Part shown: positions 1-8,433 of the stretch, piece by piece
How positions within the stretch are numbered: position 1 is the stretch's first letter
Layout: each line of letters opens with the position of its first letter
Source: Acaryochloris sp. CCMEE 5410
GTDB lineage: Bacteria; Cyanobacteriota; Cyanobacteriia; Thermosynechococcales; Thermosynechococcaceae
NCBI RefSeq assembly: GCF_000238775.2
Contig: NZ_AFEJ02000002.1
Coordinates: forward strand, 62,001-126,000
DNA length: 64,000 bases
Direction: 5' to 3'
Notes under the pieces: generated by a model
The model's input: the letters and a program-made list of their open reading frames with translations, nothing else
Database searches by the model: none
What the model was told of the DNA's origin: nothing
Program-made: the position numbers and the translations under genes

Positions 1-85
1 CTGGTTCAGCAACGACTGGAGTCGCAGCCATAATGGTCAAGCAAGAAACTGAAATAGTAGAAAGAAGATATCGGGTTAGTTTCAT
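1..85 (-). CDS. Secreted SH3-like protein, N-terminal fragment (cut by window edge)
   Basis: Only the first 28 codons are in the window; the gene continues beyond base 1. It starts at an ATG (complement of 83-85) and begins MKLTRYLLSTISVSCLT, a short basic n-region plus a hydrophobic core, ending near AATPVVAEP, which looks like a signal-peptidase I site. The first five residues and the upstream DNA (a TTAAG...CATGTG stretch near 90-108) resemble those of the complete gene at 1462-1770, so this is most likely a paralogue of that SH3-like protein. Export is inferred from the signal peptide. The rest of the protein cannot be seen. Confidence 0.6.
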   Translation of the reverse strand, partial: MKLTRYLLSTISVSCLTIMAATPVVAEP

Positions 86-210
86 TAATTTAAGTAATAA
101 TTTGCATGTGTCTACATACCACTAGGCTAAAGACAAACAGCACTTTTATCGTCAGTATTTATTCTGATTTTCAAGTCAATTATTTAAGTATTAATAGACT
201 AAATTATTTA

Positions 211-263
211 ATCCTAAAAGTATTTCAGCCAATAACAAACACAAGCTGAAATACTTTTAGGAT
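211..263. terminator. Perfect 19-bp inverted repeat, probable terminator
   Basis: The arms at 211-229 and 245-263 are perfect reverse complements around a 15-nt loop. The stem lies 16 bases past the stop of the minus-strand gene at 279-1040. Flanks are A/T-rich on both sides, but neither is a clean T-run; on the plus strand the stem is followed by ATTTATTTTTC. It can act as a bidirectional terminator between the two minus-strand genes. The unusually long perfect stem could also be the remnant of a small palindromic repeat. Confidence 0.5.
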
Positions 264-278
264 ATTTATTTTTCTGAT

Positions 279-1040
279 CTATCTCAACTCAGTCGGCATC
301 ACTGTAGATATAGCCGCTTCACTGAGCACTAGTGAGGTAACCTCTAGCACACTATTTATATTCTCTTGGGCTTCTACCTGACTCGTCCTTTTAAAAAAGT
401 CGTTGGTATGAGGCCATAGGAATACATTAAACTTTCGATTCCCTAATTTTTGCCGATATTTTAAGGTGCGTTTTGTGGCCAAGCTCGTCACGGCATTTAG
501 CCTATCTGCCAGTCCCATACAACGACGAAGGGTTGTGGGAGTATAGCATTGAACATCAACCTGATAGCAGCCTTGGGCTGGAACTTGCCTAGCTTGAAAC
601 GGCTGAATACTACAGTAAATCGGTTTGTCATAAGCTGAGCGCAGTTCAGCAAAATCCTGAGATGAGTAATGCTTAAAGTAATGATCATCTACTTGAAGAC
701 CATCCGTATGCTTTGCCTCATTAATGAGCTGTGATACCGATAGCGATCGCAACTGTGGCGACTGAATCCACACCACAGGCTTCAGCTGATTTTCCCGAGC
801 CGCCTGACTGACTTTTTGTTGGACATCATCTGGGACATTTCGATAGTCCAGAAAAACAACTTTATAATTTTGCTTTTTGATCTTGGCCATCGCCTCAGTC
901 AAAGTATTTGAAGAAACGTGGTACCGAATTTGAGGCTGCGAGAGCCATGTACCTGTTGGTGCAGCTTGGGAGACCTTAGGTACTGCTAATAAAAAAGAAG
1001 CAAATAGCAAGCTTTTCAAGATTAATTTAAAACTGGACAT
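279..1040 (-). CDS. Secreted protein of unknown function (253 aa)
   Basis: I do not recognise the family with certainty. The N-terminus (about residues 1-26, ending VSQAAP) is a clear signal peptide, so the product is probably periplasmic or outer-surface. The mature part alternates predicted strands and helices: KVVFLDYRNVP near 60, KPVVWIQSP near 88, and LQVDDHYF near 115. This resembles glycoside-hydrolase-like TIM barrels in which an acidic pair sits at a strand end. Two cysteine clusters occur late (CSIQ, CYQVDVQCY, RRCMG). It is a single gene with a long AT-rich region upstream and an inverted repeat just after the stop. A carbohydrate-active role is only a guess from the strand pattern. 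Confidence 0.7.
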   Translation of the reverse strand: MSSFKLILKSLLFASFLLAVPKVSQAAPTGTWLSQPQIRYHVSSNTLTEAMAKIKKQNYKVVFLDYRNVPDDVQQKVSQAARENQLKPVVWIQSPQLRSLSVSQLINEAKHTDGLQVDDHYFKHYSSQDFAELRSAYDKPIYCSIQPFQARQVPAQGCYQVDVQCYTPTTLRRCMGLADRLNAVTSLATKRTLKYRQKLGNRKFNVFLWPHTNDFFKRTSQVEAQENINSVLEVTSLVLSEAAISTVMPTELR

Positions 1041-1461
1041 TAGCTTATAGATATTATATACTTGGTTATTATTATCAGACTTATAAAAAGTTAATTATTT
1101 CCTAATTAACTCAATACTTTTTTATTCAAAAATCGATTAGATTTCTGAGTAAACAGCAATCACTAGATCATAGAGATATGCATGTAAAGAGTCACCTAAT
1201 CTCTTTCCGTAGAGTGGCAAGGCAATTAGGTTTAATCAATTATTTGGAAAAATCTAGAATAGACATTACTGGATATGCCTAGGAATGATTAATCATTCCT
1301 ATTTTGATTATTATCCCTTTAACCCAATGAGACTTATATGTCTTAACTGAGAATTAAATCATCCAACCATATCCTTTATCTTTGGTCTTCTTGACCTGAA
1401 CAAGAAAGCAGTAATGATTCAATATAGTATTACCTAAATCGAATCATTGCTGGAAATAAAT
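1041..1461. other. Intergenic region, no gene seen
   Basis: This is about 420 bases of AT-rich DNA between two minus-strand genes. No credible reading frame was found. It holds one notable element, the palindrome at 1280-1301, and presumably the promoter of the 279-1040 gene in its left part. No sigma-70-like promoter could be assigned with confidence. Confidence 0.5.
1280..1301. terminator. 22-bp perfect palindrome
   Basis: The half-site TAGGAATGATT is followed directly by its exact reverse complement and then ATTTTGATTA on the plus strand. As RNA it would fold into a 9-bp stem with a TTAA loop. It lies about 160 bases downstream of the minus-strand SH3 gene (1462-1770), so it could be its terminator. 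The perfect dyad could equally be an operator for a dimeric regulator. Confidence 0.35.
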
Positions 1462-1770
1462 TTAAAATCTACGGGGTTGTTGTACTTGAACAAAATCACC
1501 CCGAATCCAACCTCGGGCACCCGAGGGGAATTCAACGTAGTACCAGTAATAGCCGTCATTACCTGTCGTTGAATTAATAACCTGTACACGATCGCCCACC
1601 AATCCATAATGAGGGGAATAGGAAGAGGTGCTAGGAGCAGAACGCACATTAACTCGACTGCCTGGCTGTGCACCCACCAAATAAGCAGGTGCAGCTAATG
1701 CTGGAACTGCAGCTAGGATAGACAAGACAGTTATTGAAGCAAAAGAAAGGAGAGATCGGGTAAGTTTCAT
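1462..1770 (-). CDS. Secreted bacterial SH3-domain protein (102 aa)
   Basis: This is a small exported protein made of a signal peptide (MKLTRSLLSF to ALAAP, about residues 1-27) and one SH3b-type domain. The domain has the typical signature: VNVRSAPSTSS at about 41-51, a Y/G-rich middle, and WYYVEFPSGARGWIRGDFV at about 76-94, where the GWI motif closes the barrel. Such domains usually bind peptidoglycan or peptides in the periplasm. It has no catalytic domain, so any role is as a binding or scaffold module. A paralogue begins at the left window edge, with matching N-terminus and promoter-proximal DNA, suggesting tandem duplication with the unrelated 279-1040 gene between them. Confidence 0.8.
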   Translation of the reverse strand: MKLTRSLLSFASITVLSILAAVPALAAPAYLVGAQPGSRVNVRSAPSTSSYSPHYGLVGDRVQVINSTTGNDGYYWYYVEFPSGARGWIRGDFVQVQQPRRF

Positions 1771-2007
1771 CTACTTAAGAAAAAGTCTTCATGTGTTCAC
1801 GTTCTTCTAATTTAATCCTGAGAAAAAAAGACGTCGTCAGTGAGAATGCGTAATTTAGCTATAATCGGAGCAGCTAGTATCTAAGTAGCGAACTTTTATT
1901 ATTTTCTGGTAGATAAATATTTTTGCGATGTAATTCGTTTAAATATCTAAGTTTTAGGTACTCAATCCTTTCAGGTGGACAAGTTTTTCTAAGTAGAGGT
2001 GATAAAG

Positions 2008-2517
2008 ATGGATCTTGCCAGTACAAACTACCCAGCACCCTGGGGCGTTTCCTTAAAAGCCATCTCTGGGGGCATAACGCTATTGCTCATTGGCATCGCA
2101 GTTATTGGTCTACTCACAGGACCCAAAAGCAACTGGATTTGGATCCTTAGTATGGTCGTTATCCCTCTCGGTATCGTGTTCATCACTGCCCTATTTACGG
2201 TCCGAGGCTATGCCCTGACCCCAGATACCCTATTTGTGAAACACCTCGTTTGGAATACTGAAATACCCTTACAAGGTTTACAATCCATTGAAGCGGATTC
2301 TAATGCCATGGAAGGATCGATCAAAACGATGGGCAATGGGGGATTGTTTAGTTTTTCCGGCTCCTTTCGAAACAAACGATTGGGGGCCTACCGCGCCTTG
2401 GCAACGGATATGCGACGATGCGTCGTTCTTAAGTTCGATCAAAAGGTGGTTGTCATTACTCCAGACAAACCAATGGATTTCGTCAATCAGGTCAAAGCCT
2501 TAAAAGATATGGCATAA
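2008..2517 (+). CDS. PH-like domain membrane protein
   Basis: This is a two-part protein. Two hydrophobic helices lie near the N-terminus (about residues 17-38 and 45-65), followed by a bacterial PH-like domain starting at YALTPDTLFVKHLVWNTEIP. The domain contains the WNTEIPLQGLQSIE strand-turn and a terminal helix with NQVKALKDMA. This arrangement is common in small membrane proteins of unknown function. I chose the ATG at 2008 because AGAGGT sits seven bases upstream; an in-frame GTG at 1999 would add three residues. The next gene is convergent. The biochemical role is unknown. Confidence 0.7.
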   Translation: MDLASTNYPAPWGVSLKAISGGITLLLIGIAVIGLLTGPKSNWIWILSMVVIPLGIVFITALFTVRGYALTPDTLFVKHLVWNTEIPLQGLQSIEADSNAMEGSIKTMGNGGLFSFSGSFRNKRLGAYRALATDMRRCVVLKFDQKVVVITPDKPMDFVNQVKALKDMA

Positions 2518-2529
2518 GCATGGCTTGGC

Positions 2530-3747
2530 CTAATCCTCTAAAACTTGCAGTACCGCTTTAGGTGCAAGCTTATCTTTGAACCAGATTAATCGAGCAGGCG
2601 TATTATTAAAATTTACGCCCGCTTTATCCAGATTGAGCCGTTCTGAAATCGCTAAAATTAGGTCTGTTCGATCCGCCTGTCGAACCTGAGAAAACTTCTT
2701 TTTCAAATACTCTGGTCGCCAATATCCAACTATTTCTAATAAGAACGTCCGACCATCCGGGTGAACAAGACGAAAGTCTGGAATCATCACGCTTCCAGGT
2801 ATAGGAATCAGATCAATTTCACGCTCCAATTTCCAGTCCGTTTTGGTTTTCTGCCAGCGTTCAGCAAAGCTAGCTTCCAACATACTGTCATAGGGTTTAC
2901 CCGGTGGATAGTGACTGACTAGACCACATTCAGAATCTAAGGCAAATCGACTGGTTCGCTGTTTTTTTGAATAGGTGTCTTTGCTGGTTAAGGTTGCGGT
3001 TAAGCTCCATTTTGTAACATGCAATAACGCGGGTAACAATTTTGCCAAAGCTAGTCCATAACGGGTACTGGCGCTGAATACACTGGCGGGTCCATCAATC
3101 TTAAGGGTAAACCCTTGATCCGCATCGCCCTCAATGTAGGCCATCAGGCTAAACAACTTTAGATAGCGAAACAGGAGCTTATATTCTCCCGGGTCATTCC
3201 GATGGGCATTGATAATGATTTGAGTCGCTTTGTAGAAAACGCCTTGAACCTGAGACAAGTTATAGCGATGAAGCAACGCCTCCGGGGTAGGGGCATCGAA
3301 GGTTGTCAAGATTTGATTGTCGGGTCGATCGGCATACAGCCCTTCTCGGATCTGAATTGCGCTAACATCTCGATCTAACTCCTGACTCAAGTTAACGGCT
3401 AGTCGTTCTAGGGTCTGGGTTGTGGCTTGAGGGCTGGGTACAGTCTGGGCGGACAGGGTAAACACCCGTTGCCGCAACATAGGTGGATCGAGAGGGCTAA
3501 TGACTTCAAAGGTGGAAAAGCCAGTGGATAAGAGATGGGCCAGTCCTCGCTTCACTCGGTAATCCGTTCCGTCCCCTTCCAGATCTTGGAGCCGCTGATT
3601 TAATTCACCTCGGGTTTGATTGCAGGCCGATTTGAAGCAGTCGATCGCTTCGGTTGCGATCGCAACATTCCCTGCATTTATTGCCAACCGTTTCGGGACA
3701 AGTGCTTCACCCTGATAGCGATGCATCAATAGGTCTGAGGGCAGCAT
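2530..3747 (-). CDS. DUF790 (Bax1-type) nuclease
   Basis: This 405-residue protein matches the DUF790 family. The N-terminus MLPSDLLMHRYQGEALVPKRL is characteristic, and the C-terminal half carries a PD-(D/E)XK-type nuclease core: IPDFRLVHPDGRTFLLEIVGYW near residues 318-339. In archaea the homologous Bax1 is a DNA nuclease that works with the XPB helicase in repair. That partnership is family knowledge; no helicase gene lies next to it here. It is the second gene of a two-gene unit: the leucine-rich-repeat gene ends three bases before this start codon, so the two are probably co-transcribed. Function as a structure-specific DNA nuclease is inferred. Confidence 0.8.
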   Translation of the reverse strand: MLPSDLLMHRYQGEALVPKRLAINAGNVAIATEAIDCFKSACNQTRGELNQRLQDLEGDGTDYRVKRGLAHLLSTGFSTFEVISPLDPPMLRQRVFTLSAQTVPSPQATTQTLERLAVNLSQELDRDVSAIQIREGLYADRPDNQILTTFDAPTPEALLHRYNLSQVQGVFYKATQIIINAHRNDPGEYKLLFRYLKLFSLMAYIEGDADQGFTLKIDGPASVFSASTRYGLALAKLLPALLHVTKWSLTATLTSKDTYSKKQRTSRFALDSECGLVSHYPPGKPYDSMLEASFAERWQKTKTDWKLEREIDLIPIPGSVMIPDFRLVHPDGRTFLLEIVGYWRPEYLKKKFSQVRQADRTDLILAISERLNLDKAGVNFNNTPARLIWFKDKLAPKAVLQVLED

Positions 3748-3750
3748 GTC

Positions 3751-4974
3751 TTACCCCTTCGCGCTATTTTGCAGATAGTTTTTGATGGCGTTAGGTCCCC
3801 GTTCCCATAGCACTTCTAGCTCTGATCGAAGGGGGTTGTTGGATAGATTAAGGGTTTTGAGATTATCCAATGTCCCGAGAGAAAGGGGGAGATCAGTCAA
3901 ATTGTTGTGGCTCACATTCAGACTTTTCAACTGAGTGAGTTCACCGATCCAAGGAGGGAGTGACCTTAACTCACAAGCGACAAACGTCAATTGCTCCAAC
4001 AGGCGACAACCGCGAAGTGCCGCGGGAAATACCTGCAAAGGAACCGGTTGGTCTGGGTCTAAATTGAATATGAACTGCTTGAGATTTTGTAATTCCCCGA
4101 TGGATTCTGGAAGCTGACGGATGCGATTGCCAGCAATTCCCAAAGTGGTTAACGCAGCCAAACGCCCCCAGGCTTCAGGAAGATGGGTGAGCTGATTGTT
4201 ATAGGCCAACAACGACGTCAAATTCACTAAATTACAAATTTGCGGCGGCAGGGATTGAAGTTGATTGGATTGAATATCCAAACTCGTCAGTGGGGTGAGC
4301 GAACCCAACGCTGCAGGTAATTCACTCAACTGGTTAAAGGACAGGTCCAAGGAGCGCAAGTCTGTTAATGTCCCTAACCACTCTGGCAGAGTCTTCAAAT
4401 GGTTAAAAGAGAGATTTAATGACTCCAATCCCTCAAGTGATCTCCAAGCAGGGGGGATTTCATTCAATCCGGTACTGGTAATTTCGAGGGATCGCAACCC
4501 CGTCAACAATCCCAACTCCTCTGGCCACTGAGCCATGGAATTGTAGGAAAGCTGCAGTTCTTGGAGGTTCTTCAGCTTCCCGATAGACGAGGGTAGATGT
4601 ACCAGTTGGTTAGAAGCTAAATTGAGCGATCGCAACTGTGAGAATGCACCTATAAATTCCGGTAGTTCCACCAGGGCATTGCCAGTCAGATCGAGGGATT
4701 GCAACTGAGATAAATAGCCTAGAACATCCGTCAGGATAGGAAGTCGGTTACGGGCCAAGTCCAACACTTGGAGCTGAGTCAGTTGCCCCAAAGCCTTGGG
4801 CAACCGCATCAGTTCATTTTCAGAGAGATATAGAGATTTCAACTGAGAGAGGGAACCAATCGAGTCTGGTAGATCACTCAAGCCGATATCACTTAAATCT
4901 AGTTCCGCTGCCTCTTGCAGGCGAGCAATATTTATCAGCCTTTCGGCTTCTTGATAGGCTGAATTTTTTTCCAT
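3751..4974 (-). CDS. Leucine-rich repeat protein (407 aa)
   Basis: Nearly the whole protein is made of about 23-residue leucine-rich repeats with consensus LxxLxxLxLxxNxLxxLPxxLGxL. At least 13 run from about residue 25 to 390, with one irregular repeat around 288-325 where the spacing is longer. There is no signal peptide or membrane segment, so it is probably a cytoplasmic protein-binding scaffold of the PIRL/small-GTPase-associated type, but no GTPase (Roc) domain follows. It is the first gene of a pair with the DUF790 nuclease (three-base gap), suggesting it binds or regulates that nuclease or a shared partner; this is inference. Confidence 0.85.
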   Translation of the reverse strand: MEKNSAYQEAERLINIARLQEAAELDLSDIGLSDLPDSIGSLSQLKSLYLSENELMRLPKALGQLTQLQVLDLARNRLPILTDVLGYLSQLQSLDLTGNALVELPEFIGAFSQLRSLNLASNQLVHLPSSIGKLKNLQELQLSYNSMAQWPEELGLLTGLRSLEITSTGLNEIPPAWRSLEGLESLNLSFNHLKTLPEWLGTLTDLRSLDLSFNQLSELPAALGSLTPLTSLDIQSNQLQSLPPQICNLVNLTSLLAYNNQLTHLPEAWGRLAALTTLGIAGNRIRQLPESIGELQNLKQFIFNLDPDQPVPLQVFPAALRGCRLLEQLTFVACELRSLPPWIGELTQLKSLNVSHNNLTDLPLSLGTLDNLKTLNLSNNPLRSELEVLWERGPNAIKNYLQNSAKG

Positions 4975-5036
4975 TACGTCTGATGTTTAAGCCTTTTTCC
5001 CGGAAAAAACACTGCCTCGGAAACATCATCAATAGA

Positions 5037-5579
5037 CTACTGCTCTATTAATGCTTTGAGGTTAGATAACCCTGCTTCATAATCTTGCCCCACAGCACTC
5101 TCCAGGACAAACCGAAGGTAGGAACTAACAGGCTTCATAATAGGAGGCACCCCCGCACTCACATCTGTATCTAGTGACCAGTCAACCAGCGTACCATTGT
5201 CCTGAGGCGTCAGTTGTAATGCTGCATCAGCCGTTCCCTGTTGCCCAAAATCCAAATGGGTCTGGATATAGCTAGATTCCCCCATGGCGGTGATTTCTTG
5301 GGTCCCGGTTCCGACCATCGGGTCCTCACTTTGCCAGTGCATCGTTTGCCCTACGCCATCCCCCTCAACCGTTAAAGCCATATTGGGGTCCATTTTTGCC
5401 CAGGGAGACCAAGTAGACCATTTCGATAAATCACTGACAACCGGGAAAATTTCGGCTGGAGAAGCATTGATCAAAATATTTCGTTCAACATGTACATCAC
5501 TGGGAAGAATGAGGCCACCTATTACCACTAGTAACAACAGCCCAATCAGTCCACTGATCGCATTTCTGAAGATAGCCAT
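5037..5579 (-). CDS. SRPBCC-family protein with N-terminal membrane anchor
   Basis: A single hydrophobic helix (AIFRNAISGLIGLLLLVVIG, residues 2-21) is followed by a START/Bet v1-like SRPBCC domain. Its hallmarks are ILINASPAEIFPVVSDLSKWSTWSPWAK and VDWSLDTDV. Such domains enclose a hydrophobic ligand cavity. Here it is likely tethered to the membrane; the ligand is unknown. I chose the ATG at 5579; AGGAG lies 11 bases upstream. An in-frame TTG at 5585 (spacing 5) is a possible alternative adding two residues. It is monocistronic as far as can be seen. Confidence 0.75.
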   Translation of the reverse strand: MAIFRNAISGLIGLLLLVVIGGLILPSDVHVERNILINASPAEIFPVVSDLSKWSTWSPWAKMDPNMALTVEGDGVGQTMHWQSEDPMVGTGTQEITAMGESSYIQTHLDFGQQGTADAALQLTPQDNGTLVDWSLDTDVSAGVPPIMKPVSSYLRFVLESAVGQDYEAGLSNLKALIEQ

Positions 5580-5968
5580 AATCAAGGGGTCTCCTAGATT
5601 GTCTATTCGCCTTCAGTGTAAAAAGAGAATTCAGATTCGGAAGCAGGATTGAAGGTTGTTTTAAGCCTTAAAGATTACCAATCATTACAAATCATACGCA
5701 GAAATAAAATAGAAGGGCATGATTTAGAGTACAGCCCCACTTTGGGTATGACGGTGGGCTAAAACTAGCTAGAGATAGACGATGGAGTGACCACAACAAG
5801 AGTGATAAACAACACTATCTCTTGTGACACACATCATATTTTTCATCTAGCGTAAATTATATTCTTAATTTCAGTGAGCCACAGCCCAGGAACAATCTGG
5901 TCGAGGCTACGACACAAAACCTAAGCAAACACTAGTTTTTTATCCCCCCTGCATTGAAGGAGACTCCT
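5580..5968. other. Divergent intergenic region with two weak inverted repeats
   Basis: About 390 bases separate two divergent genes and so must hold both promoters. Two imperfect dyads are visible: AGCCCCAC/GTGGGCT (5733-5740 and 5754-5760, one bulged C) and ACAAGAG/CTCTTGT (5796-5802 and 5819-5825). Neither resembles a known operator or riboswitch. No coding sequence is seen. Confidence 0.4.
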
Positions 5969-6316
5969 ATGACTCGCCAAATTAAAATGATTGCTGGTTT
6001 GCTCGCCACTACAAGCGTCGCTGGATTAGTAGTTGCCGCTTTCCCTCAAATTTCCCTGGCTGGTCAAAAGCACACTTACGACCCCATCTTGGTTCAACGC
6101 TATAACTCTGGCTGCGTCGAGAAAGTGACCGGTAAAGGTTATTCTCCTGCCCAAGCTAAGCAAATGTGCAGCTGCTCCATGAGCAATATGCAAAGCCAGC
6201 TCACTGAAAACCAAGCCATTAGCCTACTGATTAAGTCTCAGTTCAGCTTTTCCAAGGATAAGGACACTGGACTACCCACTTCCCTTTCTCCTTACTTCGT
6301 GGGCTGCAAAGCCTAA
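5969..6316 (+). CDS. Small secreted cysteine-containing protein (115 aa)
   Basis: A signal peptide of about 31 residues (MTRQIKMIAGLLATT to ISLAG) precedes an 84-residue mature part. Four cysteines lie in NSGCVEK, KQMCSCSM and VGCKA. The pattern C-x(15-20)-CxC-x(40)-C resembles small periplasmic proteins of unknown function found in cyanobacteria. The start is set by AAGGAG six bases before the ATG at 5969. The gene is free-standing and intact. Disulfide formation is plausible but not shown. Confidence 0.7.
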   Translation: MTRQIKMIAGLLATTSVAGLVVAAFPQISLAGQKHTYDPILVQRYNSGCVEKVTGKGYSPAQAKQMCSCSMSNMQSQLTENQAISLLIKSQFSFSKDKDTGLPTSLSPYFVGCKA

Positions 6317-6355
6317 CCTCAAAGCAAGCTCACCCCTTTTAGCCATGATTCCCGT

Positions 6356-6398
6356 ATACCGCTAAAATATAAGTACATATAAACTATTTAGCGGGTAT
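6356..6398 (+). promoter_or_regulatory. Inverted repeat just upstream of a start codon
   Basis: ATACCGCTAAA (6356-6366) pairs with TTTAGCGGGTAT (6387-6398) with one bulged base and a 20-nt A/T-rich loop. The right arm ends seven bases before the ATG at 6406 and covers the GCGGGTATTGGGG ribosome-binding region. It could be a translational control hairpin or an end-of-transcript structure for the preceding gene. Confidence 0.35.
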
Positions 6399-6405
6399 TG
6401 GGGTC

Positions 6406-7197
6406 ATGGCCTACCCACTGTCAGCGACTAAGCTTCAGACCTATCGTCAATGTCCTCAAGCCTATTATTTTAAGCATGAGCGACGGTTAACGGTCCCCAC
6501 GGCCTTCGGTTCACCCACCTTTGGTAAAGCGATCCATCGGGCTTTGGCCCAAATTTACCAAGACTGGTCCTATACCACTCCCATTCCACCTCTGCAATGG
6601 TTTGCCGACTGTTGGCAACAGCATATTAGTGAACTAAAGGAGTCTCAAATTCATGAAGGCTGGCAAGCCCTAGAGACTTACTATCACCAATATGTGGCTC
6701 CTCAATCGATGTTGCGAAAACCTTTGGGCATTGAGGGTAAGATTCAAGCCTCTTTTCAGGTCAGTAATATTGAGTTTGCCCTGTCCGGGCGCTATGACCG
6801 CTTAGACTGGCTAGACGATGGCCTAGAACTGATTGACTACAAAACCAGTAAAACTGTTAAGCCCCCAGAAGCCATTGATGTGCAGTTGGGGCTTTACTAT
6901 TTGGCGCTGGAGAAAACCTATCACCATGCCCTTAAACGCTTGAGCTTGATCTATTTACGCAGCAATCAATGCATTTCTTATGAGGTTACTCCCGATCATT
7001 TAGACCAAATCAAAGGTTTGATTGGCGACTTAGCATTGAAACTCAGGTCTGACCAAGACTGGCATCCTCATGAAGGGGAACAATGCGATCGCTGTGGGTA
7101 TCGCCAATACTGCAGCGCCCAAACCCCCAACCCAGAACCGCTTCCACAAACGGCAAAGCCACCCAGAAAAGTTCAACTGGCTTTACCATTGCCTTAA
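6406..7197 (+). CDS. PD-(D/E)XK nuclease, RecB/Cas4-like
   Basis: This is a stand-alone RecB-family exonuclease domain protein of 263 residues. It opens with LSATKLQTYRQCPQAYYFKH, the typical N-terminal helix with a cysteine at residue 16. The nuclease core GRYDRLDWLDDGLELIDYKTSK lies near 128-150 (D, then D-x-K). It closes with CDRCGYRQYC near 227-236. The four cysteines are arranged as in the Fe-S-cluster nucleases Cas4 and AddB. No cas gene or recombination partner lies nearby, so a general DNA-processing role is more likely than CRISPR adaptation. Confidence 0.85.
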   Translation: MAYPLSATKLQTYRQCPQAYYFKHERRLTVPTAFGSPTFGKAIHRALAQIYQDWSYTTPIPPLQWFADCWQQHISELKESQIHEGWQALETYYHQYVAPQSMLRKPLGIEGKIQASFQVSNIEFALSGRYDRLDWLDDGLELIDYKTSKTVKPPEAIDVQLGLYYLALEKTYHHALKRLSLIYLRSNQCISYEVTPDHLDQIKGLIGDLALKLRSDQDWHPHEGEQCDRCGYRQYCSAQTPNPEPLPQTAKPPRKVQLALPLP

Positions 7198-7376
7198 ACC
7201 TAGATTTCTCACAAGCTCTCAAAAAATTTACTTGTAATCCTCTCTAAAAAAACTAACAGCGGTTTCACACCTTGTAATTTGATTAAACTACAGTATTACT
7301 GATAGCAAACACTGAGCATAAAGAGTTGATATTGATTCCAAGAAAAGCGTGTTTGAGTGCTTTGTTTGAGGTAATC

Positions 7377-8318
7377 TCAGTTTTGCTGAAACAATGCTTT
7401 TACTGATCGTCGAAAATCTTGAGGGACTAACCATATTCCAAAATACAAAAACCAATCGAGTAAGCTGGGCTTACCGCCTTGAACTGCTTCCCGAATGAGA
7501 TAAAAAAAAGCTTTCCACTCATATGATTTAGCTGCTTGGGCACCAATTTCAACCATAACAAATGCAGCATACGCTCTGGGTGTAACTAAATGCTTACTAT
7601 TTTGAATCCACAACAAAGACTTATCCCATTGAGACCTACTACTTATGGTGGATCGCATTTCCCACACATACCAAACAACTAGAGGGTGCTCGACAAAAGA
7701 AATTTTTACATTCGGTAGTTGATGTACTTGCAATAGCCAATCCCAATCTTGATGTTTTGGTAAATCTTCCTTAAAAGGAAAATTTTGTAGTAGTTTTTTC
7801 TTAGCGAGAATTGTGGATGTTTGAATTAAACCTTCCCCAAAGGTAAAGCTATTTCTTGCCAGTAAATATTCACTCAAGGGTTCATTAGGAGAGGGAAATC
7901 TCCTAGGATAAGTAAACTCACCTTTGGGAGTACGGGCAATTAATGCAGATGAAATAATCGGCCATTCAGCATCACATTGCCGAGCTAGTTGAACTTGCTC
8001 TTCCAACTTCGTCGGTAGCCATTCATCATCGTCGTCCAAGAAGGCGATCCAGTCTCCTTGAGCCTGGGATACACCGTAATTTCGTGCACCCGCTCCCCCT
8101 TTAGCCACAGACAATTGAAGAACTCGAACTCTTGTGTCATCAATATTTTCAAACTTTCGAGAAGTTTCTGGATCAGCCCCATCAATCACAATCACTACTT
8201 CAAGCTGCACCAACGTTTGCGCTAATACACTCGAAACCGCCCTGAGAAGTAAGTCAGGACGATTTCGAGTTGGAATAATGGCAGTGACTAGAACGTCTGA
8301 AGAATTATTCAACTGCAT
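7377..8318 (-). CDS. Family 2 glycosyltransferase
   Basis: This is a GT-A fold glycosyltransferase of 313 residues. VLVTAIIPTRNRPDLLLRAV opens the nucleotide-binding domain, followed by VVIVIDGADPET and the metal-binding acidic run AFLDDDDEW near residues 92-100. The C-terminal 100 residues are helical. It probably transfers a sugar from a nucleotide sugar to a cell-surface glycan or lipid. No neighbouring polysaccharide genes are present to specify the acceptor. The upstream ribosome site is weak and the region is more AT-rich than its neighbours, possibly a sign of transfer. Confidence 0.85.
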   Translation of the reverse strand: MQLNNSSDVLVTAIIPTRNRPDLLLRAVSSVLAQTLVQLEVVIVIDGADPETSRKFENIDDTRVRVLQLSVAKGGAGARNYGVSQAQGDWIAFLDDDDEWLPTKLEEQVQLARQCDAEWPIISSALIARTPKGEFTYPRRFPSPNEPLSEYLLARNSFTFGEGLIQTSTILAKKKLLQNFPFKEDLPKHQDWDWLLQVHQLPNVKISFVEHPLVVWYVWEMRSTISSRSQWDKSLLWIQNSKHLVTPRAYAAFVMVEIGAQAAKSYEWKAFFYLIREAVQGGKPSLLDWFLYFGIWLVPQDFRRSVKALFQQN

Positions 8319-8433
8319 AACGTTTAATTATTTAAGGAAGAATTAAATCATAAAGATTATTAGCAGTGACGACATTCAAAACGAGGTTGAACACAACCTT
8401 ACTAAAATGGATGAAGTTCTCAATCCCAGAACG

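Noticed and set aside
6406-7197. Cas4 of a CRISPR system
   Set aside because: The protein is Cas4/RecB-like, but no repeat array or cas genes are present in the window.
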